NCBI GenBank assembly: GCA_001750645.1 | Contig: MEIF01000013.1 | Span: 1-64,000, forward strand | Reading direction: 5' to 3' | From: Gammaproteobacteria bacterium AqS3 | GTDB lineage: Bacteria > Pseudomonadota > Gammaproteobacteria > MEIF01 > AqS3 | Length of the DNA: 64,000 nucleotides | In this document: piece after piece, positions 27,358 through 37,069 of the stretch | Layout: each line of letters begins with the position of its first letter | Numbering within the stretch: the stretch's first letter is position 1 | Program-made: the position numbers and the translations under genes | The notes under the pieces: model-generated | The model's input: the letters and a program-made list of their open reading frames with translations, nothing else | What the model was told of the DNA's origin: nothing | Databases searched by the model: none

Positions 27358-29055
27358 TTACTTCTTCGCCGGCGGGGGCGCCTGCCTGAGCTCACTGCTG
27401 TAGGCCTCAATATCCTCGCGTATCTCGCGGCGCAGCATGATCATGCAGAACAGGTTGGGCAGGGTCATCAGCGCCTGGGTGACCGTCGACAGCGTCCAGA
27501 CCAGCTTGGTGTCGGCAATCCCCCCGACAAAGCAGCACCCCATGAAAGTGAGCTGCCATATTCGCGCGGCGAGTTTATTGTCCTTGAACAGATACCGGGT
27601 CGAGCGATCCCCGTAATACTGCCAGGTCAGCAGCGTGCTGAAGGCGAACAGCAGCAGCGGCAGCGTCACCAGCAGGCTGCCATAGCTGCCGTAGCTCTGC
27701 TCAAACATCCGGATGGTCAGCGGCACCGAGTGGGTCAGCGATCGCCCCCGCAGACTGGGGGCATTGCCCGAGGCCGACAATCGCCCGTCATCGAGGGCGA
27801 GCTCGCCGCTCCAAGGTTCGCCGGCCGCATCCAGGAAGACCACGTCCTCGGCCAGCGAGCGGGAGTGCAGGATGCTGATCGGGGCGCTGCCGTCTTCGTT
27901 CAGCTGCAGCTTGCCCTCGACCACGGCATAGCGCCCCGAGGCCGGCTGCACGCCGCCGCCGTCCTCGGCAATCCAGGCGCTGAGCGCCTCGAGGTGCTCG
28001 GGGTTGTCCTGGCGGTACTCGCCCTGGACGTACTCGGTCTCCAGCGGTGCGAAATTGACCTCGTGCTTCTGGCTCCAGGCGCCGCTGGCCAGCAGCGCCA
28101 GCCCCGTCAGGGAGCAGATGATGAGAGTGTCGATCATCGGCTCGAGCAGCGCCACCACGCCCTCGTCCGCAGACTTTTCGGTGCGCGCCATGGCGTGTGC
28201 CATCGGCGCCGAGCCCTGCCCCGCCTCGTTCGAGAACAGGCCTCGGGCGACGCCGGACTGAAAGGCCTGGGCAATTCCGGCGCCCAGAAAGCCGCCGACC
28301 ACGGCAGTCCCCGTGAAGACGTCGCCGATGATCGAGGCAATCGCCCCGGGCAGGTTTTCGGCGTTGAAGATGATGATTCCCGAAGTCCCGATGATGTAGA
28401 AGATCGCCATGCTGGGGACCATGTAGGTGGCCACCTGGGTGATGCGGCGCACCCCGCCGATGATGACCACCCCCAGCAGGGCGACCCCGGCCAGGCTGCT
28501 GACCCAGACATCGATGTTAAAAGTCTCCTCGATGCTGGTCGAGATCGTGCGCATCTGGATCATGCCGCCCGAGCCGATGACCGTCAGGATGGTCATCACC
28601 GCAAAAACGCCGCCCAGAAACGGCATGCCGAGGCGGCGGCTGAGCACGTACATCGTCCCGCCGGCAAAGGTGCCGTCGGCGAGCTGATCGCGATATTTAT
28701 GCACCATGGTGACCTCGACCATCTTGCTCGCCATGCCGAGGAAGGCCGTCGCCCACATCCAGAACAGGGCGGCGGGACCGCCCAGGAAGAGCGCAAAGGC
28801 GACACCGCCGACATTGCCGGTGCCGATGGTGCCCGACAGCGCCGTGCTCAGCGCCCCGACCGTGTTGGCGTCGCCCTCGCCCTTGTCGCGGTTGGCCTTG
28901 CTCAGCATGCTCATCCCGCGCCCGAACAGCCGGAACTGCGGGAGCTTCAGGGCAATGGTGAAATACAGCCCGGTGCCCAGCAGACAGGCGGCAAACCAAC
29001 TCGCCGAGCCCAGCACGCTGTCCAGGTTGTTGAGAATGTCGGTAATCATCTGCAT
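27358..29055 (-). CDS. Sodium:alanine/glycine symporter (AGCS family)-like, tandem paralog with matching insertion
   Basis: Same core motifs as the preceding gene (LSGTIGTGNVGGVAFALFLGGPAALFWMW, FSNEAGQGSAPMAHAMART). ORF extends to 29247, but ATG at 29055 (MQMITDILNNLDSVLGSASWF) aligns with the paralog start. Confidence 0.9.
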   Translation of the reverse strand: MQMITDILNNLDSVLGSASWFAACLLGTGLYFTIALKLPQFRLFGRGMSMLSKANRDKGEGDANTVGALSTALSGTIGTGNVGGVAFALFLGGPAALFWMWATAFLGMASKMVEVTMVHKYRDQLADGTFAGGTMYVLSRRLGMPFLGGVFAVMTILTVIGSGGMIQMRTISTSIEETFNIDVWVSSLAGVALLGVVIIGGVRRITQVATYMVPSMAIFYIIGTSGIIIFNAENLPGAIASIIGDVFTGTAVVGGFLGAGIAQAFQSGVARGLFSNEAGQGSAPMAHAMARTEKSADEGVVALLEPMIDTLIICSLTGLALLASGAWSQKHEVNFAPLETEYVQGEYRQDNPEHLEALSAWIAEDGGGVQPASGRYAVVEGKLQLNEDGSAPISILHSRSLAEDVVFLDAAGEPWSGELALDDGRLSASGNAPSLRGRSLTHSVPLTIRMFEQSYGSYGSLLVTLPLLLFAFSTLLTWQYYGDRSTRYLFKDNKLAARIWQLTFMGCCFVGGIADTKLVWTLSTVTQALMTLPNLFCMIMLRREIREDIEAYSSELRQAPPPAKK

Positions 29056-29098
29056 TTGATTATCTGTCCCCCTTGATATGCCCTGTGTCTGCGCTCTG

Positions 29099-30460
29099 CT
29101 AGGTGGCTGTTGCGCCCTGCAGGGGCTCGCGCAGTGTGACCAGCTCCTCCGCCGCCGTCGGGTGAATGCCGATGGTGCCGTCGAGCTGCGACTTGGTGAC
29201 GCCCGCCCGGACTGCCGCTGCAAATCCCTGGACGATTTCGCCCGCATCTAGCCCCACGACGTGCACCGCCAGCACGACATCCGTGCTGCGCCGGACAATC
29301 AGCTTCATCATGGTGCGCTCCTCCGAGCCGCTGAGCGTGTGCTTGAGGTGGCGAAATTCGGTTCTGTAGATGTCGATGTCCTCGCCCAGCATCTCTCTCG
29401 CCTCGGCCTCGGTCGGCCCGGCGGTGCCGACCGATGGCTGGGTGAATACTGCCGTCGGGATATTGGCATAGTCGAGCTCTTCGGTTGAGCCGCCGTAGGC
29501 GCGCTCGGCGAAGTTCATCGCCTCGGCAATGGCCACCGGCGTCAGCTCGGGGCCCTCGATGATGTCGCCGAGGGCGTAGAGGTGGGGAATCGAGGTTGCG
29601 AAATCGGCGTCGACTGCGACCTTGCCGGTTTCGGTCAGCGCCAGCTCGCCGGCCCCGGCTGCAATGGCCCCGAGGCGGGGAGCACGGCCGGTCGCGCACA
29701 GCACCTGCTCAAAGGTCTCGGCGTCCCCGCCGGCAAAGCTGACGCGGTGCAGGTGTCCCTCTGGATCGAGCCGCTCGATGTCGCAGTTCAGTCGGACGCT
29801 GACGCCGCTGCGCCGCAGCTCCGCCAGCACGCAGCGCGAGATGTCGGCGTCAAAGTGCCGCAGCAGGGTCCCGCCGCGGTAGCTCAGCACAACCTCGGAT
29901 CCCAGCGCCGCAAAGATCGAGGCAAATTCAACGGCGATGTAGCCCCCGCCGATGATGAGCAGCCGCTCGGGCAGCTCGTCGAGCTCAAACAGATCATCGG
30001 AAATCAGCGCCCGCTCGCTGCCGGGAAAGTCGGGAACCTGGGGGGCGCCGCCGGTCGCCAGCAATACGCGCTCTGCGGTGTGCTCGGCGCCGTCGACCAG
30101 GTGCAGGTGTTTCGGGGCGGTCAGCTCGGCTCTCTGGGGGTGGATGTCGACGCCGGCCGAATTCAGCAGATTCTCGTAGATCCCGTTGAGGCGCCGAACC
30201 TCGGCGGCCTGGTTGTTGCGCAGAATCCGCCAGTCAAAGCTCATGTCACCGCTCCAGCCGAAGCCCCGGGACTCCTCAATGGAGTGGGCGTGATGCGCCC
30301 CGTAGTAAAAAAGTTTTTTGGGGATGCACCCGACATTTACACAGGTTCCCCCCAGAAATCGTTCCTCGGCTATCGCCACTTTTGCCCCCAAGCGACTGGC
30401 CCAGCGAGCCGCGCGAACCCCGCCCGAACCAGCCCCGATGACGAACAGGTCGTAATCCAA
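29099..30460 (-). CDS. gor: Glutathione-disulfide reductase
   Basis: FAD motif VIGAGSGGVRAARWASRLGAKVAIAE; redox CVNVGC in GGTCVNVGCIPKKLFYYG; second GGGYIAVEFA; C-terminal GIHPTAAEELVTLREP. Probable TTG start at 30460. Confidence 0.9.
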   Translation of the reverse strand: MDYDLFVIGAGSGGVRAARWASRLGAKVAIAEERFLGGTCVNVGCIPKKLFYYGAHHAHSIEESRGFGWSGDMSFDWRILRNNQAAEVRRLNGIYENLLNSAGVDIHPQRAELTAPKHLHLVDGAEHTAERVLLATGGAPQVPDFPGSERALISDDLFELDELPERLLIIGGGYIAVEFASIFAALGSEVVLSYRGGTLLRHFDADISRCVLAELRRSGVSVRLNCDIERLDPEGHLHRVSFAGGDAETFEQVLCATGRAPRLGAIAAGAGELALTETGKVAVDADFATSIPHLYALGDIIEGPELTPVAIAEAMNFAERAYGGSTEELDYANIPTAVFTQPSVGTAGPTEAEAREMLGEDIDIYRTEFRHLKHTLSGSEERTMMKLIVRRSTDVVLAVHVVGLDAGEIVQGFAAAVRAGVTKSQLDGTIGIHPTAAEELVTLREPLQGATAT

Positions 30461-30525
30461 TGTTTGCAGGCCCCCGTTTGGGGCGGCAAGTATACTGGAC
30501 GGCTTTTTGAGCAGAGAGCACCCCA

Positions 30526-31290
30526 ATGTCCTTATTTGATATGCACGGCCAGAATGTTTTGCTGACCGGATCGTCCAAGGGAATCGGCAAGGCAATCGCC
30601 CAGCAGATGGCGCGCCTCGGAGCCAACGTCGTCATCTCAAGCCGCAAGGGCGATGTCTGCAGGGCGGTGGCCGATGAAATCAACGCCGAGGGGGGCGGTC
30701 GGGCAGTCGACATTCCCTGCAATATCTCCGATGTCGACCAGCTGAAGATGCTGGTCGCAAAAACCCGGGAGGCGCTCGGCGATATTCACGTCCTGATCTG
30801 CAACGCTGCCGTCAACCCCTACTTCGGCCCCTCGATCGACCTGCCCGAAAGCGCCTTTGAAAAAATCCTCCGCGTCAATGTGATGTCCAACCAGTGGCTC
30901 TGCAATCTCGTCGTCCCCGAGATGCGCACCCGCAAGGACGGCAGCATCATCGTGGTGTCCTCGATCGCCGCCTTCCACGGCAGCACCGACCTGGGCGCCT
31001 ACGCCATCTCCAAGGCGGCCGACCTGGCGCTGGTGCGCAACCTCGCCGTCGAATACGGCCCCGACAACATCCGCGTCAACGCGATCTGCCCCGGGCTGGT
31101 CAAAACCGACTTCGCCCGCGCCCTCTGGGAAAACCCGGAAATCCTCAAAGGCGCCACTTCCGGCGCCCCGCTGCGCCGCATCGGCGAGCCCGATGAAATC
31201 GCCGGCGCCGCCATCCTGCTGGCCAGCCGCGCCGGGACGTTCCTGACCGGCCAGGCGATCACCGTCGACGGCGGGCGCTGCGCGGTCTGA
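30526..31290 (+). CDS. Short-chain dehydrogenase/reductase (SDR family)
   Basis: TGSSKGIGKAIA cofactor motif, NAAVN, catalytic YAISK, NAICPGLVKTDF. Confidence 0.9.
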   Translation: MSLFDMHGQNVLLTGSSKGIGKAIAQQMARLGANVVISSRKGDVCRAVADEINAEGGGRAVDIPCNISDVDQLKMLVAKTREALGDIHVLICNAAVNPYFGPSIDLPESAFEKILRVNVMSNQWLCNLVVPEMRTRKDGSIIVVSSIAAFHGSTDLGAYAISKAADLALVRNLAVEYGPDNIRVNAICPGLVKTDFARALWENPEILKGATSGAPLRRIGEPDEIAGAAILLASRAGTFLTGQAITVDGGRCAV

Positions 31291-31418
31291 AGCCGTGGAG
31301 CTGAGGCACCCGGCCGCACCCCGCCCCGGAGCGCAGGTTCCGGCGGGCGCCGAGCTGGTCGAGTTCCAGTCCCGCCCTGCGCTGGGGCGACTGGAGCGAC
31401 GCCTCAGCCCCGCTGGCG

Positions 31419-32237
31419 GTGTGCGTGCACGGCTTCCCCGACGAGCCCGGCGGGTTCAGACCCCAGGCCGACTGGCTGGTGCAGCGGGGTCATCGCGTGC
31501 TGGCGCCCTATCTGCCAGGCTATTACGCCGCTGAGAGCTGCACCGAGTGGTGCAGCGGCGGCGGTGCACTCGGCGCCGAGGTGGCGCTGTCCTGCTGGCA
31601 GATGCTCGACGCCCTGGGCGAGCCTCGCATCCACCTGCTGATCGGCCACGACTGGGGGGCGCTGGTGAGCTACTCCATGGTTGTCGCCCGTCCCGACAGC
31701 GTCGACAGGCTCGTCGCTGCGGCAGTCCCCTACGGCGGACGGATGGTGGAGGCGTTTTTGACGGACCCGGCCCAGCAATTGCGCTCCTGGTACATGTTCT
31801 TCTTTCAGATGCCCTTTGCCGAGCTCGCCGTGGGGCACGACAACTTCGCCTTCATCGACAGGCTCTGGCGGGTCTGGTCGCCCTCCTGGAACTACGCCGC
31901 CGCCGACATCGACGCCGTCAAATCGCTGTTTGCCCAGCCCGAGGCGCTGAGCGCCGCACTGACCTACTACCGGCTCAACCTCAATCCCGCCGCCCCCGCC
32001 GCCAGCGAGGCCGGCGCCGAGCTGCGGGGGCGGGTCGGCTCCGCCCCGCTGCCCTGCCCGACCCTCTACGTCCACGGTGCGGAGGACGGCTGCATCGGCG
32101 CCGAATACGCCGAGCAGGACGCCTCGCTGTATCCGACCGGGCTGTCGGTTCAGATCCTCCCGAAGGCCGGGCACTTCGTGCACCGGGAGGCGCCGGCCGC
32201 CTTCAACCAGGCCGTCGGGGACTGGCTCGACCGCTAG
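31419..32237 (+). CDS. Alpha/beta hydrolase; start uncertain
   Basis: VHGFPDEPGGF oxyanion region, GHDWGALVSY nucleophile-elbow region, C-terminal KAGHFVHREAPAAFNQAV. GTG at 31419 is the first conventional start in frame after an upstream stop near 31302. Confidence 0.8.
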   Translation: MCVHGFPDEPGGFRPQADWLVQRGHRVLAPYLPGYYAAESCTEWCSGGGALGAEVALSCWQMLDALGEPRIHLLIGHDWGALVSYSMVVARPDSVDRLVAAAVPYGGRMVEAFLTDPAQQLRSWYMFFFQMPFAELAVGHDNFAFIDRLWRVWSPSWNYAAADIDAVKSLFAQPEALSAALTYYRLNLNPAAPAASEAGAELRGRVGSAPLPCPTLYVHGAEDGCIGAEYAEQDASLYPTGLSVQILPKAGHFVHREAPAAFNQAVGDWLDR

Positions 32238-33103
32238 TTTTCGCCCCCCTGCCGGGCTCCGGCTCCGCCGGGGTCGGCGGCAATGACCTGCCAGGCAGCC
32301 GCGCGAACACCCTGGAGCTGAATCTCGGCATTGAGATTGTTGGTGCGCACCAGCTCGTCCAGGGTCTGCACCCGCACCAGCACCTCGCTCAGCCTCGCCC
32401 GCTGCGACAGCCCCAGATTCTCACCTCGCAGCAGCCCGGACAGATGCCTTGCCAGACACTGAAAGATCAGGGGAACGCTGTGCTCGCGCACCAGCTGGCC
32501 GGTGGTGTCCCGGTTGCGCTCAAACCACTCGCCCACGGCTCTCTGGACGCTGACCTGCTGCGAGAGCCCCTCATCGCCCCGCTGCGCAAGCCAAGCCCGG
32601 TGCGCCTCGGCGTCCACCTGGCGCAGGTCGTAGACGACGGTGCGGCTGCGAATGGTCGGCAGCAGCTTGCCAATGCCCTGGCTCAGCAGCAGGATGTGCA
32701 TGCCCGAGGGCGGCTCCTCAAGGGTCTTGAGCAGCGCGTTCTGCGCCGGCGGCTTCATGGTCTCGGCCCCGAAGAGCATGGCGACGCGGCGCCCGCCCTG
32801 GTGGGCGTGCAGCTGGGTGAACTCCTGAAGTGCGCGGATCTGGTCAATCGCGATGACCGGCTTGTCCTCCGGGCCGGGAATGCGCATCAGGTCGGGCATG
32901 TTGCCGGCGGCGAGCAGGGCGCAGTTCGGGCAGTCTTGGCAGGCGCCCTCGGCGAGCGGGGTGCGGCACAGCAGCCAGTGCGCAAAGCGCTCGGCAAACT
33001 CGGTCAGGGCGTATCCCGGCGGGGCGTGCAGCAGATAGCTGGCGCTGTCGTGTCCCGCAGCGGTGATGCGCTGCCACAGCGGCATCTGCCAGCTCGGAAT
33101 CAA
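32234..33103 (-). CDS. holB: DNA polymerase III delta prime subunit
   Basis: CxxCxxC zinc region CQDCPNCALLAAGNMPDL, KPPAQNALLKTLEEPP, IRSRTVVYDLR; lies next to tmk. Confidence 0.9.
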   Translation of the reverse strand: MIPSWQMPLWQRITAAGHDSASYLLHAPPGYALTEFAERFAHWLLCRTPLAEGACQDCPNCALLAAGNMPDLMRIPGPEDKPVIAIDQIRALQEFTQLHAHQGGRRVAMLFGAETMKPPAQNALLKTLEEPPSGMHILLLSQGIGKLLPTIRSRTVVYDLRQVDAEAHRAWLAQRGDEGLSQQVSVQRAVGEWFERNRDTTGQLVREHSVPLIFQCLARHLSGLLRGENLGLSQRARLSEVLVRVQTLDELVRTNNLNAEIQLQGVRAAAWQVIAADPGGAGARQGGEN

Positions 33104-33708
33104 GACAGCCGCTCCGACAGCGCGGCCTCAAGACAGCCGCTGACTTGCTTCAGGGGGGCGTTGGCGTCGATGACGACGTAGCGCTCGGCATGGCGCCGGC
33201 TGAGATCCAGAAACGCCTCGCGGATGCGCCGCTGAAAGGCGAGGCCGGCGTTGTCGAGGTGATCATCGTCCAGCAGATCCGGCTGCGACAGGCGCGGGTG
33301 CTGCGGGTCGAGGTCCATCAGGATGGTCAGTTCGGGCTCCGGCAGGTCGAGCGCGCTGCGCAGGTTCTCAACCAGGCCGGCATCGAGCCCGCGGGCGCCG
33401 ACCTGATAGGCCAGCGTCGAGTCCCAGTAGCGATCGCAGATCACATCGCATCCGGCGGCGAGCGCCGGTGCGACCGTGTGGACGATGTTTTCAACGCGGG
33501 CCGCGACGAATAGCAGCAGCTCCGCGCGCGGCTCGATCTGGCTCTTCAGCAGCAGGCTGCGCAGCTCCTCGGCCGTCGGGCTGCCGCCGGGTTCCCGGGT
33601 TTGCTCCACGCTGCGCCCCTGCTTCCTGAGCCACGCAGCGGCGAAGCTGCAGGCGGTGGTCTTGCCGCTGCCGTCGATGCCTTCGAAAGTGATGAAGCGG
33701 CCGCTCAA
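33100..33708 (-). CDS. tmk: Thymidylate kinase
   Basis: FITFEGIDGSGKTT P-loop, TREPGG, DRYWDSTLAYQ. TTG start overlapping the mltG stop (TTGA). Confidence 0.95.
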   Translation of the reverse strand: MSGRFITFEGIDGSGKTTACSFAAAWLRKQGRSVEQTREPGGSPTAEELRSLLLKSQIEPRAELLLFVAARVENIVHTVAPALAAGCDVICDRYWDSTLAYQVGARGLDAGLVENLRSALDLPEPELTILMDLDPQHPRLSQPDLLDDDHLDNAGLAFQRRIREAFLDLSRRHAERYVVIDANAPLKQVSGCLEAALSERLS

Positions 33709-34754
33709 CGTGAATTTTTTTTGCTGCGGCGGCGCTTCTGCAATCTTAGCATCTCGCGCACTGCGGCCCGGTGCTCGGCGTAGGTGACCGAGAAGCGATG
33801 CCGGCCGCTGTCATCCCCTATGGCCACGAAGTACAGCGTCTCGCCCTCGGCCGGGTGCATGACCGCCTCGATGGCATGCAGTCCCGGCAGTGCGATCGGG
33901 GTCGGCGGCAGGCCCGAAATGGTGTAGGTGTTGTAGGGCGTTCGGGCGTCGAGGTGGCGGCGCGTGATGTTGTTTTTATAGGCATCCCCCAGCCCGTAGA
34001 TGACCGTCGGGTCGCTCTGCAGGCGCATGCGCCGCTGCAGCCGGCGCACAAAGACCCCGGCAATCTCGGCGCGCTCGCTCTGCACGGCGCTCTCCTTCTC
34101 AACGATCGAGGCCAGGGTCAGCGCCTCGTAGGGGGTTTTCAGCGGCAGGCCGTCGGCGCGCCCGGCCCAGAGCCGCTCGAGGATCTCCCGCTGCTGCCTG
34201 AGCGCCAGCCGCAGAATGTCGATGTCGCTGGTGCCGGCGCTGTAGACGTAGGTGTCGGGCGCCAGCCAGCCCTCGAGGTGCTCGATGCCCAGGCGCCGGG
34301 CAATGTCCTCCGGGCTCTCGCCCCTCAGCGTGACGGCGATGTGATCGGCACGCTGCAGGATGTCGATGAAGTCGCGCGCGCGCAGGCCCTCCGGGACGGT
34401 GAAGCGGTAGAAGATCTGATCCCCCCTGATCAGCCGGTCGAGCAGGTCAAAGGCGGTGTCACGGGGCTGGATTCGGTAGCGCCCCCGCACCAGGGGGTCG
34501 AGATCCGCCAGCCGGGCATAGGCCTTGATTAGCAGCCCCCGGGGACCGTCCTCGCCGAGGCGGATCAGCACCGAGCTCAGACCCTCGCCGGGGTGCACCT
34601 CGAACTCCCTGAAATCGACGCCGAGCGGCGCCGTCAGGCGGCCGGCGATGAGGCTGAGCACAAACAGGGCGCACAGCACCAGCCCCGGCAGCGCCGAGGC
34701 GCCCCAATCCAAAACACGGCCCAGAGCGGAGGTGCTGCCCCTGGCCCCATCCAC
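33705..34754 (-). CDS. mltG: Endolytic transglycosylase MltG (YceG family)
   Basis: EGLSSVLIRLGEDG, LEGWLAPDTYVYSAG, LTLASIVEKESA, YNTYTISGLPPTPIALPG. The reported ORF runs upstream into fabF; GTG at 34754 just after the fabF stop is the likely start. Confidence 0.9.
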   Translation of the reverse strand: MDGARGSTSALGRVLDWGASALPGLVLCALFVLSLIAGRLTAPLGVDFREFEVHPGEGLSSVLIRLGEDGPRGLLIKAYARLADLDPLVRGRYRIQPRDTAFDLLDRLIRGDQIFYRFTVPEGLRARDFIDILQRADHIAVTLRGESPEDIARRLGIEHLEGWLAPDTYVYSAGTSDIDILRLALRQQREILERLWAGRADGLPLKTPYEALTLASIVEKESAVQSERAEIAGVFVRRLQRRMRLQSDPTVIYGLGDAYKNNITRRHLDARTPYNTYTISGLPPTPIALPGLHAIEAVMHPAEGETLYFVAIGDDSGRHRFSVTYAEHRAAVREMLRLQKRRRSKKNSR

Positions 34755-34758
34755 CCCA

Positions 34759-36000
34759 TCAACCGGCGGGCCGCCGGAAAACCAGGCTGGCATTGGTGCC
34801 GCCAAAGCCGAAGGAGTTCGACAGTGCGCATTCCAGCGCCACCGGGCGCTCGCTCCCGGGAACGCAGTCGAGGTCGCAGTCGGGGTCCGGCTGCTCGAGG
34901 TTGAGGGTCGGGTGCACCACCTGATCGCGCAGGGAGAGGGCGCAGACCACCGCCTCAAATGCCCCGGCCGCCCCCAGGGTGTGGCCGATCATCGATTTGG
35001 TCGAGCTGATGCACAGGTCATCGGCCGCGGCGCCGAAGACCCGGCGAATGGCGCGCAGCTCGGCAATGTCGCCCAGCGGCGTCGAGGTTCCGTGCGCATT
35101 GATGTATCCGATCTGGGACGGCTCGATGCCGGCGTCCCGCAGCGCCCCGGCCATGGCCAGCGACGGGCCTCTGCCATCCTCCTCGGGCTGGGTGATGTGA
35201 TGGGCGTCGGCGCTGAGCCCGAAGCCGGACAGTTCGGCGACAATCTCGGCGCCTCGAGCCTCGGCGTGCGCCCAGTCCTCCAGCACCAGAACGGCGGCAC
35301 CGGCACCCATGACAAAGCCGTCGCGCTCGATGTCCCACGGGCAGCTGGCGCGCTCGGGCGGCGTCTGGCGGCGCGACAGCGCCTTCATGTTGGCAAACGT
35401 TGACAGCATCAGGCTGCTGAGAATCATTTCGGAGCCGCCGGCCAGCACGACATCGGCGTCGCCGGCGGCGATCAGACGGGCACCCAGGCCGATGCAGTGA
35501 CTGCCCGTGGCACAGGCGCTGACCACGGCGGCGTTGGGACCCCGGTAGCCGAACTGCATCGCCACCTGCCCCCCGACCATGTTGGCGATGCTGCCGGGAA
35601 CCAGCATCGGCGAGACCCGCCGGGCGCCCGACTGCTTCAGGGTCAGCGCCCCGGCTTCGATGAAGTCCACCCCGCCCAGCCCGGTGCCGATCAGGACGCC
35701 GATGCGCTCGGGTCGATCTTCACATTGAGACAGATTGGCACTCTCCCGTGCCAGGGATGCGGCGGCGGCGCCGTAGTGGATGAATGCGTCGTAGCGACGG
35801 GCTTCCCGGGGCGAGAGGTAGTCGCCGACATCAAAGCCCCGAACCGGGGCGCCAATGCGAACGGGGGTGTCTTCGGGCAGATCGGGCAGTTCCGAGACCG
35901 CGCTGCGCCCGGCTCTCAGCGCGCTCCAGTAATCCTCCAAGACACTGCCGTAGGGCGAGACAACTCCGAGACCGGTAACCGCAATGCGCGCCCCGCGCAA
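34759..36000 (-). CDS. fabF: 3-oxoacyl-[ACP] synthase II
   Basis: VTGLGVVSPYG, active-site VVSACATGSHCIG, NAHGTSTPLGD, KSMIGHTLGAAGAFE, SNSFGFGGTNASLVF. TTG start at 36000. Confidence 0.95.
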   Translation of the reverse strand: MRGARIAVTGLGVVSPYGSVLEDYWSALRAGRSAVSELPDLPEDTPVRIGAPVRGFDVGDYLSPREARRYDAFIHYGAAAASLARESANLSQCEDRPERIGVLIGTGLGGVDFIEAGALTLKQSGARRVSPMLVPGSIANMVGGQVAMQFGYRGPNAAVVSACATGSHCIGLGARLIAAGDADVVLAGGSEMILSSLMLSTFANMKALSRRQTPPERASCPWDIERDGFVMGAGAAVLVLEDWAHAEARGAEIVAELSGFGLSADAHHITQPEEDGRGPSLAMAGALRDAGIEPSQIGYINAHGTSTPLGDIAELRAIRRVFGAAADDLCISSTKSMIGHTLGAAGAFEAVVCALSLRDQVVHPTLNLEQPDPDCDLDCVPGSERPVALECALSNSFGFGGTNASLVFRRPAG

Positions 36001-36016
36001 GTTTCTCTACCTCAAG

Positions 36017-36265
36017 TTAGATGCCTTTCTTGTCAGCGATGTAGTCAATCGCTGACTGAACCGTGGTGATGCTCTCGGCATCCTCATCGGGAATTTCGAG
36101 GTCAAAATTTTCCTCAAGATTCATCACCAATTCAACGGTATCAAGTGAGTCGGCGTCCAGATCCTCGATGAAGTTTGCATTGGGCTTGACGTCCTCCTTG
36201 GGGACGTTGAGCTGTTCGCAGACTATCTTGATGACCTGTTCGGCAACCTCTTCTTTGGTCGACAT
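36017..36265 (-). CDS. acpP: Acyl carrier protein
   Basis: [21 protein letters not shown] ... [30 protein letters not shown], with phosphopantetheine Ser in DSLD. Confidence 0.98.
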   Translation of the reverse strand: MSTKEEVAEQVIKIVCEQLNVPKEDVKPNANFIEDLDADSLDTVELVMNLEENFDLEIPDEDAESITTVQSAIDYIADKKGI

Positions 36266-36346
36266 AACCAAGTACCTCCCATTTCAAGAGCAGCTGCCCA
36301 ATTCGGCAGCGGCGCATTGTACTCATTTAATCCGACACAAACGCCC

Positions 36347-37069
36347 TCAGACGTGCATGCCGCCGTTGACGTGCAGCACCTGTCCGGTGATGTAGGCGGC
36401 ATCGTCCGAGCAGAGAAACTGCACGCAGTGGGCGACCTCTTCGGGGGTCCCGAAGCGCCCCAGCAGCACGCGACTGAGCATGGCGCCCCGCTGCTCCTCG
36501 CTCAGCCCTGCGGTCATGTCGGTCTCGATGAAGCCGGGCGCCACCGCGTTGACGGTGATGCCGCGCGAGCCCAGCTCGGCGGCCAGCGTGCGCGTCACGG
36601 CCTCGATGCCGGCCTTGCTGGCCGCGTAGTTGGCCTGGCCCGGGTTGGCGATCGAGCCGACCACCGAGGAAATGTTGACGATGCGCCCCCAGCGGGCCTT
36701 GATCATGCCCCGCAGCGCCATGCGCGTCAGGGCGAAGGTGCCGTTGAGGTTGACCTCGATCACGCTGCGCCACTTCTCGGGGCGCAGCCGCATGGCCAGG
36801 TCGTCGTCGGTGATGGCGGCGTTGTTGATCAGCACGTCAAACGGTCCGGCGCGCTCGGAGAGCTCGGCAAACTGGGACTCCAGCGCCGCCGCATCGCCCA
36901 GCTGCAGCACGCCGCCGGTGCAGCCCCGCTCGGCAATGGCCTCGGCCCCGGCCTGGGAGGTCGCCGTGCCCGTGACGGTGCAGCCGGCGGCCTTCAGTGC
37001 CTCGGCGATTGACCGGCCGATGCCGCGGCTGGCCCCGGTCACCAGGGCTCTGTGCTGCTGTTCACTCAT
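36347..37069 (-). CDS. fabG: 3-oxoacyl-[ACP] reductase
   Basis: VTGASRGIGRSIAE, NNAAITDD, VNISSVVGSIANPGQANYAASKAG, VAPGFIETDMT. Confidence 0.95.
   Translation of the reverse strand: MSEQQHRALVTGASRGIGRSIAEALKAAGCTVTGTATSQAGAEAIAERGCTGGVLQLGDAAALESQFAELSERAGPFDVLINNAAITDDDLAMRLRPEKWRSVIEVNLNGTFALTRMALRGMIKARWGRIVNISSVVGSIANPGQANYAASKAGIEAVTRTLAAELGSRGITVNAVAPGFIETDMTAGLSEEQRGAMLSRVLLGRFGTPEEVAHCVQFLCSDDAAYITGQVLHVNGGMHV

Noticed and set aside
27298-29076. 592-aa plus-strand ORF opposite the second AGCS gene, and 352-aa ORF 26331..27389
   Set aside because: Antisense to two clear transporter genes; composition (HRRQ, DDRGNRPGQ) is that of a shadow ORF.
31547-33181. 544-aa plus-strand ORF overlapping the hydrolase and antisense to holB
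   Set aside because: Out of frame with the hydrolase and antisense to holB; no domain features.
34755-34958. N-terminal extension of the mltG ORF into fabF
   Set aside because: Out-of-frame overlap with the conserved fabF C-terminus; a GTG start at 34754 fits better.
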